Shown here in pieces: positions 1 through 9,840 of a DNA stretch of 25,066 bases. The translations under genes and the position numbers were made by a program. The notes beneath the pieces were generated by a model that searched no databases, was not told the DNA's origin, and saw only the letters and a program-made list of their open reading frames with translations. Source of the DNA: Sclerotinia nivalis (taxonomy: Eukaryota > Ascomycota > Leotiomycetes > Helotiales > Sclerotiniaceae); the NCBI GenBank assembly GCA_029531795.1, contig JAPEIS010000030.1, positions 1 to 25,066 on the forward strand, given 5' to 3'. How positions within the stretch are numbered: position 1 is the first letter of the stretch; each line of letters begins with the position of its first letter.

Positions 1-2027
1 GAATCTATCGAATTCGAATTGAGCCAAGGCAAGTATATAACAAACGGGGCCTGAGAAACCAAACTGTAACTAATTTGCAGAATTCTTCGAATATAGATTA
101 AAAGGATCTAGTAGAATGAAAGCCTAATCATATAACAACCTTTAGGTTATCCAAGAAAACCTAGAGGTCTGTAGCGAATCTAGCTGAGGGTAGCTGTATT
201 GCTGCTTGAGCATTTTTCAAAGCTGTAGTTGCTTTGGTATCGAAGACTTCAACATTACAGCCTAATAAGAAAATCTATCGATCCACTTATAGATTGTATT
301 GATAAATCATTGATCCATCTTTTGTAGTACTATTCAGAACTTCACTTTTCGAACTATCGAAAAAGATTTACAAATCATTTCTTGAAATCGTAAATATAAA
401 TCTTTCGAAATCCTTAATTGTTCGTTTTTTTGAACAACCGAAGGGGCCATCGATTCAGATTTCTGTAATAATATACGATTCTTTGTTTTTTTAAGGGGGA
501 AGAGCAATTAGATTGATATATTCAGCTTTTGAAAAAGCTAGAATAATTCTTGAAAACCTTGATTCAGTAATTCTAGTCCCAGCTTTAGCTAGGATATTTT
601 TGGTTCGAATTCGAAGGGGATGTTTAGGATCTAACCGAACCGTTCGGGCAGCGAAGTTCTGGGATATCAGATTTAGCTCAATCTCAGGGGGCATCAGATT
701 TGATTCCTTGTATAGAGCAGCAGTATTAGTTGTACGGAATACAGGGATGATTGCTCGAGCGCTAGCTAGTACAATCTTGTTTAAAAGCTTCAAATGCCCA
801 TCCACTTGATTCGAGGTCGTAAAGTGTAGGCCTCGTTTCCTAGTTCAGCCAGGCCACCAGTTTTCGGCTGCAAAGTAACATTTCTTCAGGACACAAGTTG
901 TAACCGCTCTTTGAAGCAAAATTGATGGGATGCTTCGAGTTGTCCTTCTAAGCGAATGCAGTGTATTTACAATAATAAAAGCCTTAGTTGAAAGGATCTG
1001 GATATAAAATTTGAAATTCAGTTTTTTGTCGAAGTAAACCTTCAACTATCTTAATGAGTTTGGTTTCTTTATTATTGAAAGATTTTTTATATAGATAATA
1101 AGGCTTTCGATACCTTTTCTAAAACCTTTGAAGAAATGAATCAGTTTAGATTTTATAAGATCAAAAATGATCCTTTCAGATTTGTTTTAATCCAAAACCT
1201 CCAGTATTTCGGATTGTAATTGATCACAATTAGATTATAAGCTTGAAGAAAAAACTACTAATACAATATCGTCTGCATATCCAAATCTTCGAATAGGATT
1301 GTTTAATCAAAATAAAGGGGCTATATAAAATATAAAAAGAATAAACGAAATTGGGAAGCTTTATAGCAAACCATATCCAATATTAATATTGAACTCTATT
1401 TCGTTATCAAGTTAAATACAAATTATTCGATTTGTAAAGAACGATTATATCCATCGAACTAGATTATCAAGCCATCCTTGTTCTCTAAATCGGCGGACCA
1501 AATATTCTGGAAGAATAATATCAAAAACACCTTTGATATCTATAGTTAATAAAATAACTTTAGAATCTAAATTCAAAGTTATTTTCAAATTATATATAAA
1601 ACAAATTATGAAATCGATTGATGAATGCAAGGAAGTGTTCTGAATTATTGTTTGGCTAGTACTTTGAGAGTTATAACAATCCAGAATATCTTCTTTGCAA
1701 TCAAACGTTCGAGATTTTTTCTAATATTGAGAGTAAGGCTATTGGTCTATAGGATCTAGGGTTTGTATAATCTGATTTGTTCGGTTTCGGAATGATGGCT
1801 ATAATCGCTGATCGGAAGTATTTAGGGTGGTGATTTATTTCGAGGCATTTTTGAAAGAGTTGTAAGATATATAGTTCGATCAATAGTTATACTAATTGTA
1901 GGATCTTGATAGGGATCTTGTTTATTCCTGAAGCTGTATTATTTGTACAAAGGATAGCAGTTTGAATATCCTGAATTGTATCACAGAGGCAACAGACAGG
2001 ACAACAGGAATCACTTTTATTAATAAG

Positions 2028-2048
2028 ACGTAGCTCGAAGAGCTACGT
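2028..2048. repeat. hairpin 1 of the insert
   Basis: ACGTAGCTC at 2028-2036 and GAGCTACGT at 2040-2048 form a perfect 9-bp stem with a GAA loop. Confidence 0.9.
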
Positions 2049-2056
2049 TTCTATAG

Positions 2057-2071
2057 AAGGAACGGTTCCTT
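2057..2071. repeat. hairpin 2 of the insert
   Basis: AAGGAAC (2057-2063) and GTTCCTT (2065-2071) are perfect inverted repeats around a single G. As a hairpin the stem would be about 6 bp with a 3-nt loop. Confidence 0.75.
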
Positions 2072-2083
2072 AAATACATTTAT

Positions 2084-2118
2084 GTGTAGCGCTAGCCCCG
2101 ACCGGGGCTAGCCTACAC
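2084..2118. repeat. hairpin 3 of the insert, 16-bp stem
   Basis: GTGTAG plus GCTAGCCCCG (2084-2100, with C2090 bulged) pairs with CGGGGCTAGC plus CTACAC (2103-2118) across a 2-nt loop. This is the strongest palindrome of the insert and very GC-rich in an AT-rich window. Confidence 0.92.
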
Positions 2119-2126
2119 TTATCCGA

Positions 2127-2151
2127 GGTCCGACTCCTATGGGTCGGAACC
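2127..2151. repeat. hairpin 4 of the insert
   Basis: GGT-CCGACTC (2127-2136) pairs with GGGTCGG (2141-2147) and ACC (2149-2151), with one G-T pair, a bulged A2148 and loop CTAT. Confidence 0.82.
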
Positions 2152-2156
2152 CGAGC

Positions 2157-2183
2157 GGTCTCCGTATACCATATACGGGGACC
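2157..2183. repeat. hairpin 5 of the insert
   Basis: GGTCTCCGTATA (2157-2168) and TATACGGGGACC (2172-2183) form a 12-bp stem with one T-G pair and loop CCA. Confidence 0.9.
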
Positions 2184-2911
2184 CCGTGACAAATTGTGAT
2201 AGCAGGAAAAGCAATTGAACGAATAGAAGTTAAAGACAAATCAAATAGGATATTGTTAACTTTAGTTGTATTGATTAGTAGATTATTAATGAATAGATCT
2301 CTTTTAGTTTGAATTGTTGTAGCAAGAGAATAATCTAAAGGATCTATTAAAGAAGGAATTCGATATGTTTCAATTGATTGATGTCATTTTGTTATTTTAA
2401 AAACATCTTTTATTTCCTTAATTGAATCAAACTTAGAGAACCAGAATTCCTTTTTCGCTTTTTTGATAATCTTTCGAAGATTTTGTTTTGATTCTGAAGA
2501 ATTGTTCGTTCGGTTTTCTTGAACAGCTGTCCGGCAGGTTTCGTTCTATTATGGTTGATCTGTATTTCGGCCGAGTGATCTTTGAGCTGATCCTGTGTAT
2601 GCTGATTGTAAAGCTTGAGTAATATCTAAAGCTAATTTATCAAGATCTGTAGTCGTGTTTAAAGCTAGTAGATTTAGATTCAATAGATTTTCTATTAATA
2701 AAATAGAGAAGAGTTTTTTGTCTAATATATTGATTCGAAATCTTTGGATCGAGTCTTAAAACCTTGTATTCCAATTCAAAATTGTCAATAAAAATCGATG
2801 ATTGGAAGTTATATTCAAATATAATACAGAAGTTGTATTGGCTGTATATAATCCTAAAAGAAAAGCTAGATCGAGAATATTATCCAAATTATAGGTAGGT
2901 TCATCGATTAT

Positions 2912-4101
2912 GAAGAGTAAATATGAGGTTAAGGTCAGAATATGATTTTGGAAATTTTAGGATCCATTCGATTCGTTTTGATTCGACAAATATAATGTAA
3001 TCATTTATATTATCATTAAGATGTTGTGGAGGGAGTTATGGTTGATCAAAGGCAGGTGTTGTGGTGTTGCATTTCCTGATTTGGTAAGAGGTCTGATACT
3101 GCCAGTGGATCATTGCCTTCCCAATCGAGGTTTTTCAATCAACGAATATATGAATACTTTTGACTTCGAATAAAACATATGTAAAGTATATTTTATATAT
3201 CTTTTAGGGTCATTTTGAGGCAGGGTTTCGAATCTGAAATCATAATTAAATTATTTATTGAATTGAGGGATCTTTATAGATTTTGATTATTAGGTGTTGT
3301 AATATTGTATTTCCCGATTTAACAAAAGGTCTGATACTACCAATAGATCATCGCCTTTCTAATCAAGGTTTTTCAACCATCTTTTTAATTTTATATTACA
3401 AAATCTGCTTTTATTATTAACTTTTTTGTAAAATCGAAATGTTACCTCAAAAGAAATGTGGTGGGCGATTAAAGAAGTATCTGAATACTAATGAAGCCAA
3501 AAAGGCGAATATCGATGGCAATCACCGGCGTTGAGAAAGAAAAGCACTCCAACCTTTGGATCCAATCGATTTCATTGTATACAAGCCTTTACTTCATTTA
3601 GATAACTTTACAAATACTCCTTTTACAATTGAATTTCAAACGGATATTCAAATTCTTCAAGATCATGATGCCCAAGATGTTCAAGAAAGCGATGTTCCAG
3701 AAAACCTGTAATCAATTTCCTTACTATTGATTCAATTATCCTTGATCGATAAAGATGCCGATATCGATGTTGTTATACAGATCAAGTAGATTCGAATCAA
3801 TGAACAACAAACTAATCTTGAGAGAAACGAATACAATATAAAGATTACAGAAATTTTGATAGGATTACAGTCAGTCAATGCGATTAGTGTAGCTGAGGAG
3901 ACAAGAATTAATAGGATTAATGGGATATCAGAATTACAAATTGAAGAAGAAATTAAAGTAGCGATACCAACATCAAGAATACAGACCGAGAAGCTTCAGT
4001 ATTTTTGTTCTTCGCAGATTGGTTCTATAGATGAGTCAATAATGATATGGGATAATGATAATATTACTGTATCAAATGTATGCAACGAATCAGCGAGTAT
4101 A
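2912..4101 (+). mobile_element. AT-hook element, copy 1 (truncated)
   Basis: It begins with GAAGAGTAAATATG exactly where the LINE endonuclease remnant stops. It then has a leader of about 530 bp and the first ~220 codons of the AT-hook gene. The same left end recurs at 4102 and 15865 next to unrelated flanking DNA, which is why I treat it as an element boundary. The copy ends where copy 2 begins, so it was either invaded by copy 2 or lost its 3' part by recombination. No terminal inverted repeat was found. Confidence 0.7.
3055..3376 (+). repeat. leader motif of copy 1, two occurrences
   Basis: An ~85-bp motif occurs at 3055-3138 and again at 3292-3376. It starts near AGGTGTTGT and ends with AGGTTTTTCAA. 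A GATACTGCC-like core (TGATACTACC in the second) is followed by a purine/pyrimidine inverted segment. The second occurrence ends about 62 nt before the ATG at 3439. Other copies of the element have the same two-motif layout. Function unknown: promoter, 5' UTR or element-internal repeat are all possible. Confidence 0.7.
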
Positions 4102-4110
4102 GAAGAGTAA
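3439..4110 (+). pseudogene. AT-hook-like gene, copy 1, 3'-truncated and RIP-decayed
   Basis: One reading frame runs from the ATG at 3439 to the stop at 4108-4110, about 223 codons, matching the start of the longer copy at 4602 residue for residue at many positions. Shared motifs are a basic start with G-R-x-K-K-Y, N/I-x-EAxKANI, DFIVYKP, DIQI, QDHDAQ and LLLIQL. In-frame stops include TGA at 3532-3534, where copy 2 has CGA (Arg), and TAA after PENL. Copy 1 keeps CAA (3673-3675) where copy 2 has a stop. The frame ends in SASIEE only because it runs into the left end of copy 2. The protein family is not one I can name; GRPKKY suggests minor-groove DNA binding (inference). Confidence 0.8.
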
Positions 4111-4572
4111 ATATGGGGTCCGGGTCAGGATATGATTTTGGAAATTTAGGTATGCATTCCCTTCTAAATAATATAACAAATACAGTACAATTATTTATTT
4201 TATTATTGAGAAGTTGTAGGAGGAGTTATGGTTGATGAAAGGTAGGTGTTGTGGTGCTGCATTTCTCGATTTGGCGAAAAGCGTGGTACTGCCGATGGGT
4301 CCACCGCTTTCCGAATCGAGGTTTTTCAAACAACGAACATTCTAACTCTAAGGAAGATTCCTAGCTGTTGAATAGAATAATGAAAATCTGATAATCCAAG
4401 TTTATATACTACGAAGTAATACTATATTTAATTATATTATCATAAAAAAATCGTGGATGAAGATATGATTGATCAAAGTTAATCCTAAGAAGTTCGATAC
4501 TGTTGGCAAGTCATCGCTTTTCCAATCAAGGTTTTTCAAATACTTATTTCCCCTTACCCTACGAAATCTACT
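4102..4572 (+). repeat. leader of AT-hook element, copy 2 (duplicate of 15865-16332)
   Basis: About 470 bp aligns almost gap-free with 15865-16332. The differences I compared are nearly all C/T or G/A transitions, for example GTGCTGCAT against GTGTTGCAT and ACTGTTGGC against ACTGCCGGC, in both directions. That is what RIP acting independently on two copies would leave. It carries two leader motifs, at 4244-4329 and 4493-4539. Confidence 0.9.
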
Positions 4573-4601
4573 CTCATCATCAACTTCTTTATAAGATTAA
4601 A

Positions 4602-7600
4602 ATGTTATCTCAAAAGAAATATGATGGACGACCGAAGAAGTATTCGAATATCGAAGAAGCTAGAAAAGCGAATATCGAAAGCACCCTCCGCCATCGAGAA
4701 AAGAAAACGCTTCAATCTTCGGATTTAATCGACTTCATTGTATACAAGCCTTCGCTTCATTCAGATATCCCTACAAATACTCCTCCTACAATTGGTTTTC
4801 GAACGGATATTCAAATCCCTCAAGATCATGATGCTTAAGAAAGCGATGTTCCAGAAACCCTATGATCGATTTCTTTATTATTGATTCAATTACCTTCGAT
4901 CGATAAAAATGCCGATGTTGCTGTACAGATTAAGCAAATCCAAAAAAACGAATAAGAGGTTAATCTTGAGAGAAACGAATATGATACAGAGATTGCAGAA
5001 ATTCTGATAGGATTGCGATCGGCCTATACGACTAGTATAGTTGAGGAGGCGAGAATTGGTGGAATATCAGAAATACATATTGAAGGAGCAATTGAAATAG
5101 GGATATCAGGAATACAAACGATGAAAGACTCATATATTGTTAATCAAAAAAAAGAAGTTCACAATGAAGAACTTTGGTATTCTTGCTCTTTGTATATTGA
5201 TTCTATAGATAAATCAATAATGATAAAAGATAAAGATAATATTGTTATATCAAATCTATCTAATGAATCAGTAAGTATTCAAAGATCTCCAATGAATACA
5301 ATACTATCAAAAACACCAACTCAATCCAAATCATTCTCTTTATTATTATTATCAAATAAAATTAGTAGCAAGGGAAGCATTAATAAACAAAGTATATTAT
5401 TTCCAATTCAAAAGAACAATCTTTTGTTATAAATGAAACCCTTAATAATAAGATCATCTGAAAACAATATATCTTCCCTTTCAACTATAAAAAAACTTCC
5501 CAACAATACTTCTCCTTCACCTTTTCATCGAATTGAAAGTTTTGTACTGTTTTTGCCTATTCAACCAATAATTCGAACAACACCAAATCCTACCATCTCT
5601 ATATCCAATCCAATTTCTATTCCAATAGTAACAGATTCTTCAATACTAAGAATTTCTTCAAATACAACAGTATCTTCTATTCCTATTAAACGAACTGCCT
5701 TCAAGCTTGTCAAACAGCTTCAGAATTTCCAAGGTTGTATTCATAAACAATATTCTCAAGTTAATCAATCTCATCACAAATATCATCAACGATCAGATAT
5801 ATATTCTGAATGTTCATCTTTATTACAAATTACTAATTTTCTTAAAGGAAATTATATTGAAGGTATACCCTTATTTGATGTTTTGAGTAATCCTAAATTG
5901 ATGAAGGCAGAAGATCATAATGGTTTCGATTATCAAGCAATATTTGAAGATACAAATGTATCAACTATATTTGAAGATATTGAAATGCAGAATGAGAATC
6001 TATTTAAGAATTTATATTTATTATAGTATTATATAACTAATAAAAAAAACCGCTGTCCCAAGGTAACGTTTGATATTGATAGTACTTATTGCTTCCCTAC
6101 CAGCTTAGTATTCGCAAAACGAGGTATCAATTGATTGTCTAAAACACATCTTATTTTCAATTTTACAAGTGACATCCACTTTAAATTGTGAGTGCCGGTA
6201 TATAATGATCGTAATATATTGATATACAAATACACTCCACTTTACAAGATTCCTCATTATTGCTTTAATACTACAATTAGAATAAATTCATTATTGATTT
6301 TCATCTTCTTTTCAGCTCTTCATTTAGAAAATGATTATAAGTATACTATTTATTTGAGCAAATAAGATAATGAACTCTTTTATAATACTATTATTGGTCC
6401 AGCAATAAATAAGATAATTAAGTCCTTCAATATTATACAATATTATTCTGCATCTACTAAAATTTCAAATTTGGATTCGATTGCAATATCAGCAAAGAAT
6501 CTTGATCGAAAAGAGTCAGCAAGAAATCAGCTTATCAAATACACTATACAACCTCAATACCTTGATACACTTTGGAGCCTTATTCTTCAAACTATCGATG
6601 AGAATCCGGGTTTTGATCGATTTCGAGAAGCAACCTTATTTACCGATTCAAAGAATACTAAGCTGGAATTTATGAATACTAATCTGATTCAAATATATAA
6701 TAGTTGGAAAACAAAGTGGTCTAAAATGATTGATATACAATTTTATAACCAAGATTGTATGTTTGTTGATCTTGCAAAGCAAATAATATTCGAAGATAGT
6801 GCTCTATCATATAATCATATTCCGGAAGACTACAAAGCAGAAGTATTCTTGTAGAAAAAGTATTGTTTCGAAGTATATACTAAAAGCCAGGTAGTTCTTG
6901 ATACAGATAACAATTCAGCTAAAGGGAACCCTAAATGTACTATATATCCTTGAACGATGATACGGGATATTATAGGCCAGACTCTATTTGCTATCCCAAA
7001 TGAACAAAAGAGTAAAGATGGATTGATCTATTCTCAACATTACGTATTGATCAAGACACCCTTTGATTTATCAAAGTGTATATCTTTGATAATGATTCAA
7101 TTGAGAATCTGGCTTTCGATTCTGGATACATTTGATCACTATAATAAGAAGAAGATAGGATTATTTTCTCCAAAACTGTTTGTGAGTTTGGCTACTTTTA
7201 TAGTAAAAAGCGGGCCTATACAAATCTCGTCGATAATCGCGGGAAGTCGTACGGGATTCGAGAAGAGTATTGTATCTTTTTGACTATGATGGAAGAGGTT
7301 TATCAGCAATGGCAACAATGGGATCTGTACGATAACGAGGTTGATATTGTTCAGCCTATTCTCCCTTATTATATTGTTTCTACTCGAGAGCTGCTTGATT
7401 TTCTCTCAGCTCAAATCAATAAATATTGTCTTCTCTTTGAATATATTCTTGTATACATAAATATAATATACTCGTTACTAGAAACCATTGTTATAGTAAT
7501 AATACTCAGAGCTTTTCGATTTTGCTATAATAGCAACTTGATTCAACGGGAATCCCTATTGTACAAAGATCATTAAAAACAGATACAGAATTATAAACAA

Positions 7601-8933
7601 ATTATAAAAGAGGGCTTAGGGATATAGAATACGATAGAACAGTATAATTTGGATTGGTTTTTATTGAAATTTAATTGAACAATATAACGGCTTGTAGTAT
7701 TATATAGAGAGAATATTCTGGTTGATAATATACTGATACATAAAGAGTATAAGAGAAAATGATATACAATCAAAGATCTTCAAGATATCTATATATACTT
7801 TAATCAGACTATATCTTAGTATAATCGATACAATATATAATACAATCTTTCCTTATTGAATAAATGATTGGAATATTTTTACATCTTGAATCTCGAGCAA
7901 TTCGATACCGATTTCTAAAAGGCTATACTCAAATCCTATAAAAGCTCTCCAGAATTATTACCTGATGCTATAAAACAAAAGGAAGATATTCGATTCTACT
8001 ATAAATATATAAAACAAATGTTTCTAATCAATAAAGTTATGGAGCTCTTCATTTTGTAACAAAAAATAAAATACAATTTGATAGAAAAGCTGATCTACTC
8101 GATTTCTTGTTTCTGTAAAGAATAACAAGGAACATCGTAGTTGGAATTACAAATCATATCGAATTATCTTACAAAAGTCTTTTGAATTAATTAAACGATG
8201 TTTGGGATATCGAAGAACGGATAAATAATTGGATGAATTCTTACATCTTATTCGGTTGACTCATTGGGTCCTCTTTTATCCATTGGATTCTACCTTTATT
8301 ATATCAACGAAGACTAATTGTAATCAAGATCTCTAGGAACGAATAATATAGCTCTCGATTATATATACTAACCCTGAGAAAGTCGAGCTTCCTTTTCGTT
8401 TTCATCCGATTACGCTCTATAATATTCTGTAGTACACACAACAATAAACATTTGATAATAGTAGTAATCATATATAGAACACCTTTGATATTATTACGGC
8501 ATACAGAACTCAAAGGATCAAGATTTATAGATTAGAAAAGATTGAAAAATTCTGGATCACAGGGAAACAGAATAAAAGATTGAAAGGGTTTCGGCCAATA
8601 TAGGAATGGACGGAGACACCAAAATTGAAGATACTAAAACAAATCAAAAACCAGAGCTTAAATGAATTAAAGGACTTAATAAGTAGATTTAATCGAAAGT
8701 GTACTGTTGATATTGATAATGATATTGATGATATTCAAGATAATAAATCGAATATAGATGATACTACTGACACTTATCAGCGATCTACTAGTGTTAGTAT
8801 TAGCATTAGCAGAGGAAATATTATAACTGCTTTTGCTCGAAAACCGAATGATGAAAAAAAGCAAAAGATTGAATTGAATGAAAATGATTGTAATAATAGT
8901 AGTATTTTTATACCATCGAATAACGAAAGATAA
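4602..8933 (+). pseudogene. giant AT-hook-like gene of unnamed family, RIP-decayed
   Basis: The ATG at 4602 starts MLSQKKYDGRPKKYSN, where GRPKKY resembles an AT-hook. The same frame continues through 4602-4838, 5013-5432, 5433-6026, 6471-6854 and 6957-7080. Near 7080 it shifts one frame and continues (VYIFDNDSIENLAFDSGYI; KKRAYTNLVDNRGKSYG; YQQWQQWDLYDNEVDI) to about 8050. It then shifts again (YRIILQKSFELIKR; LHLIRLTHWVL; NPEKVELPF). It closes with LKDLISRFNRK and an Asp-rich tail ending at 8931-8933. The total is about 1,440 codons. Stops are TAA, TGA or TAG, readable as decayed CAA, CGA, CAG or TGG (for example 4836-4838, where copy 1 has CAA). No catalytic motif is evident. I suspect a family carried by a fungal repeat, but I cannot name it. 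Confidence 0.72.
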
Positions 8934-9327
8934 ACAATCAAATACATCTTTGAGATTAGTTTAAAGTAAACACTTTAACTAAAGGAATTACAACTTTAAA
9001 AGGAAATAGATAATCTAATCGAAGAATCTTTGATATTGATTAACAAAGGAATTTTTTTATTTAATTATAATCAATATAATCTAATTTAATTCGTTAATAA
9101 TATTACTAAGAAAATTATCTAACTTGTAATAATGTTATATATAATAATATTATATATCCTATAATCAATATAACAATTACTAATTCTTATCTTTTAAATC
9201 ATTAATTATTATATATTATAAGTTTTATTTTATTTTATATTAACCACTAAATATTAAATTAGAGAATTTTAGAAAAGATTAATTACTAAACTTATTATCT
9301 AAAGATAAATTATTTTGAAATAAAATT
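8934..9327. other. AT-rich spacer after the AT-hook element
   Basis: No ORF or clear repeat. AGTTTAAAGT and ACTTTAACT near 8960-8985 form a short imperfect inverted repeat that might be the gene's 3' end or the element's end, but this is weak. Base composition drifts to extreme AT. Confidence 0.5.
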
Positions 9328-9690
9328 TCCTATAGTCAATTGTATTATAATCAATTTTACTATAGTCAATTTTACTATAGTTAATTTTATCATAGTCAAT
9401 TTTATAATAGATTATTTTATTATAATCAACTTTATTATAATTAACTTTACCATAATTAACTTTACTATAATTAACTTTATTATAATCAACTTTACAATAG
9501 ATTACTTTATTATAATCAACTTTATTATAATTAACTTTATTATAATCAACTTTACAATAAACTACTTTATTATAATCAACTTTATTATAATCAATTTTAC
9601 TATAATCAACTTTATTATAATCAACTTTACTATAATCAACTTTACAATAGATTACTTTACGATAGATTACTTTATTATAGATAATTTTAC
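9328..9690. repeat. 15-bp minisatellite, G-poor on the + strand
   Basis: About 24 tandem copies of a 15-bp unit of the type AACTTTATTATAATC, with occasional 14- and 16-bp variants (TTACAATAGATTA). Between about 9420 and 9650 there are only a few G on the + strand while C occurs in most units, so the strand asymmetry is opposite to that of the tract that follows. Confidence 0.9.
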
Positions 9691-9840
9691 AATTAGTAAT
9701 ATTCGATAAATAACTTAAAGAATATTTTAAATTTAAATTTCGAAATTGTATTCATATAAGTATTAATAATTAAAAGAGAGAACTGCTAAATGATTAGGAA
9801 AAAAATACATACAAGTAATCAAAAAAAAGGAACTGTTAAG

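Larger units (their letters stand above)
1980..2191. mobile_element. 212-bp hairpin-rich non-autonomous insertion inside the LINE, 6-bp target duplication
   Basis: The block is flanked by AATTGT at 1974-1979 and again at 2192-2197. Removing it plus one flank copy rejoins the LINE reading frame as FPAIT followed by IQDIQTAI, which is the spacing the family shows. It contains five consecutive inverted repeats and no ORF. Its ends share a short TCAC (TCACAGAGG inside the left end, TCACGGGG on the complement of the right end). Its right half (2083-2187) is far more GC-rich than the surrounding RIP-decayed DNA. It looks like a MITE-like or GC-palindrome element that arrived after RIP, or was too short to be subject to it. 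No transposase partner is visible, so the superfamily is unknown. Confidence 0.82.
1..2911 (-). pseudogene. Tad1-type LINE (non-LTR retrotransposon) ORF2, RIP-decayed, continuing past the left edge
   Basis: Read on the minus strand, the pieces follow the order of a fungal Tad1-like ORF2. The endonuclease C-terminal remnant (about 2640-2905) includes NILDLAF and SNHRFLL. A linker carries GSAQRSLGRNT and KEIKDVFK (about 2320-2640). Reverse transcriptase follows: IPKPNKSDY and NPRSYRPIALLS near 1750-1830, DIKGVFDIILPEYLVRRFREQG near 1470-1540, and the catalytic YADD at 1268-1279. The thumb/C-terminal region is at 491-1045 (AENWWPG; FRTTNTAALYKES). RNase H is at about 130-260 (VEVFDTKA; LPSARFATDL). 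Stops fall where the family has Trp: 161-163, 1887-1889, 2384-2386 and a double stop at 2546-2551. All are explained by G->A on the coding strand, the RIP signature. The catalytic Asp residues of the RT survive, but the ORF cannot be translated. The 5' end stops abruptly where another element begins. Family assignment is strong; subclade is inference. Confidence 0.93.
4102..8933 (+). mobile_element. AT-hook element, copy 2 (longest)
   Basis: It starts with GAAGAGTAAATATG at 4102. The leader (to 4601) is nearly identical to 15865-16332, and the leader is followed by the ~4.3-kb gene. The right end is not defined: no repeat of the left end, in either orientation, is seen between 8934 and 9327. 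I give the end of the readable ORF as a minimum. Whether this is an autonomous transposon or a duplicated gene with its promoter is not decided by the sequence. Confidence 0.6.

Noticed and set aside
513..809. 98-codon plus-strand ORF
   Set aside because: It is the antisense shadow of the LINE C-terminal coding region, which has clear family similarity on the minus strand.
2028..2183. A tRNA or other known structured RNA gene in the hairpin block
   Set aside because: No A/B box, cloverleaf or ribozyme core could be recognised; the stems are independent palindromes, and the flanking duplication argues for an inserted element.
8676..8864. 62-codon minus-strand ORF
   Set aside because: Shadow of the Asp/Ser-rich tail of the AT-hook gene.
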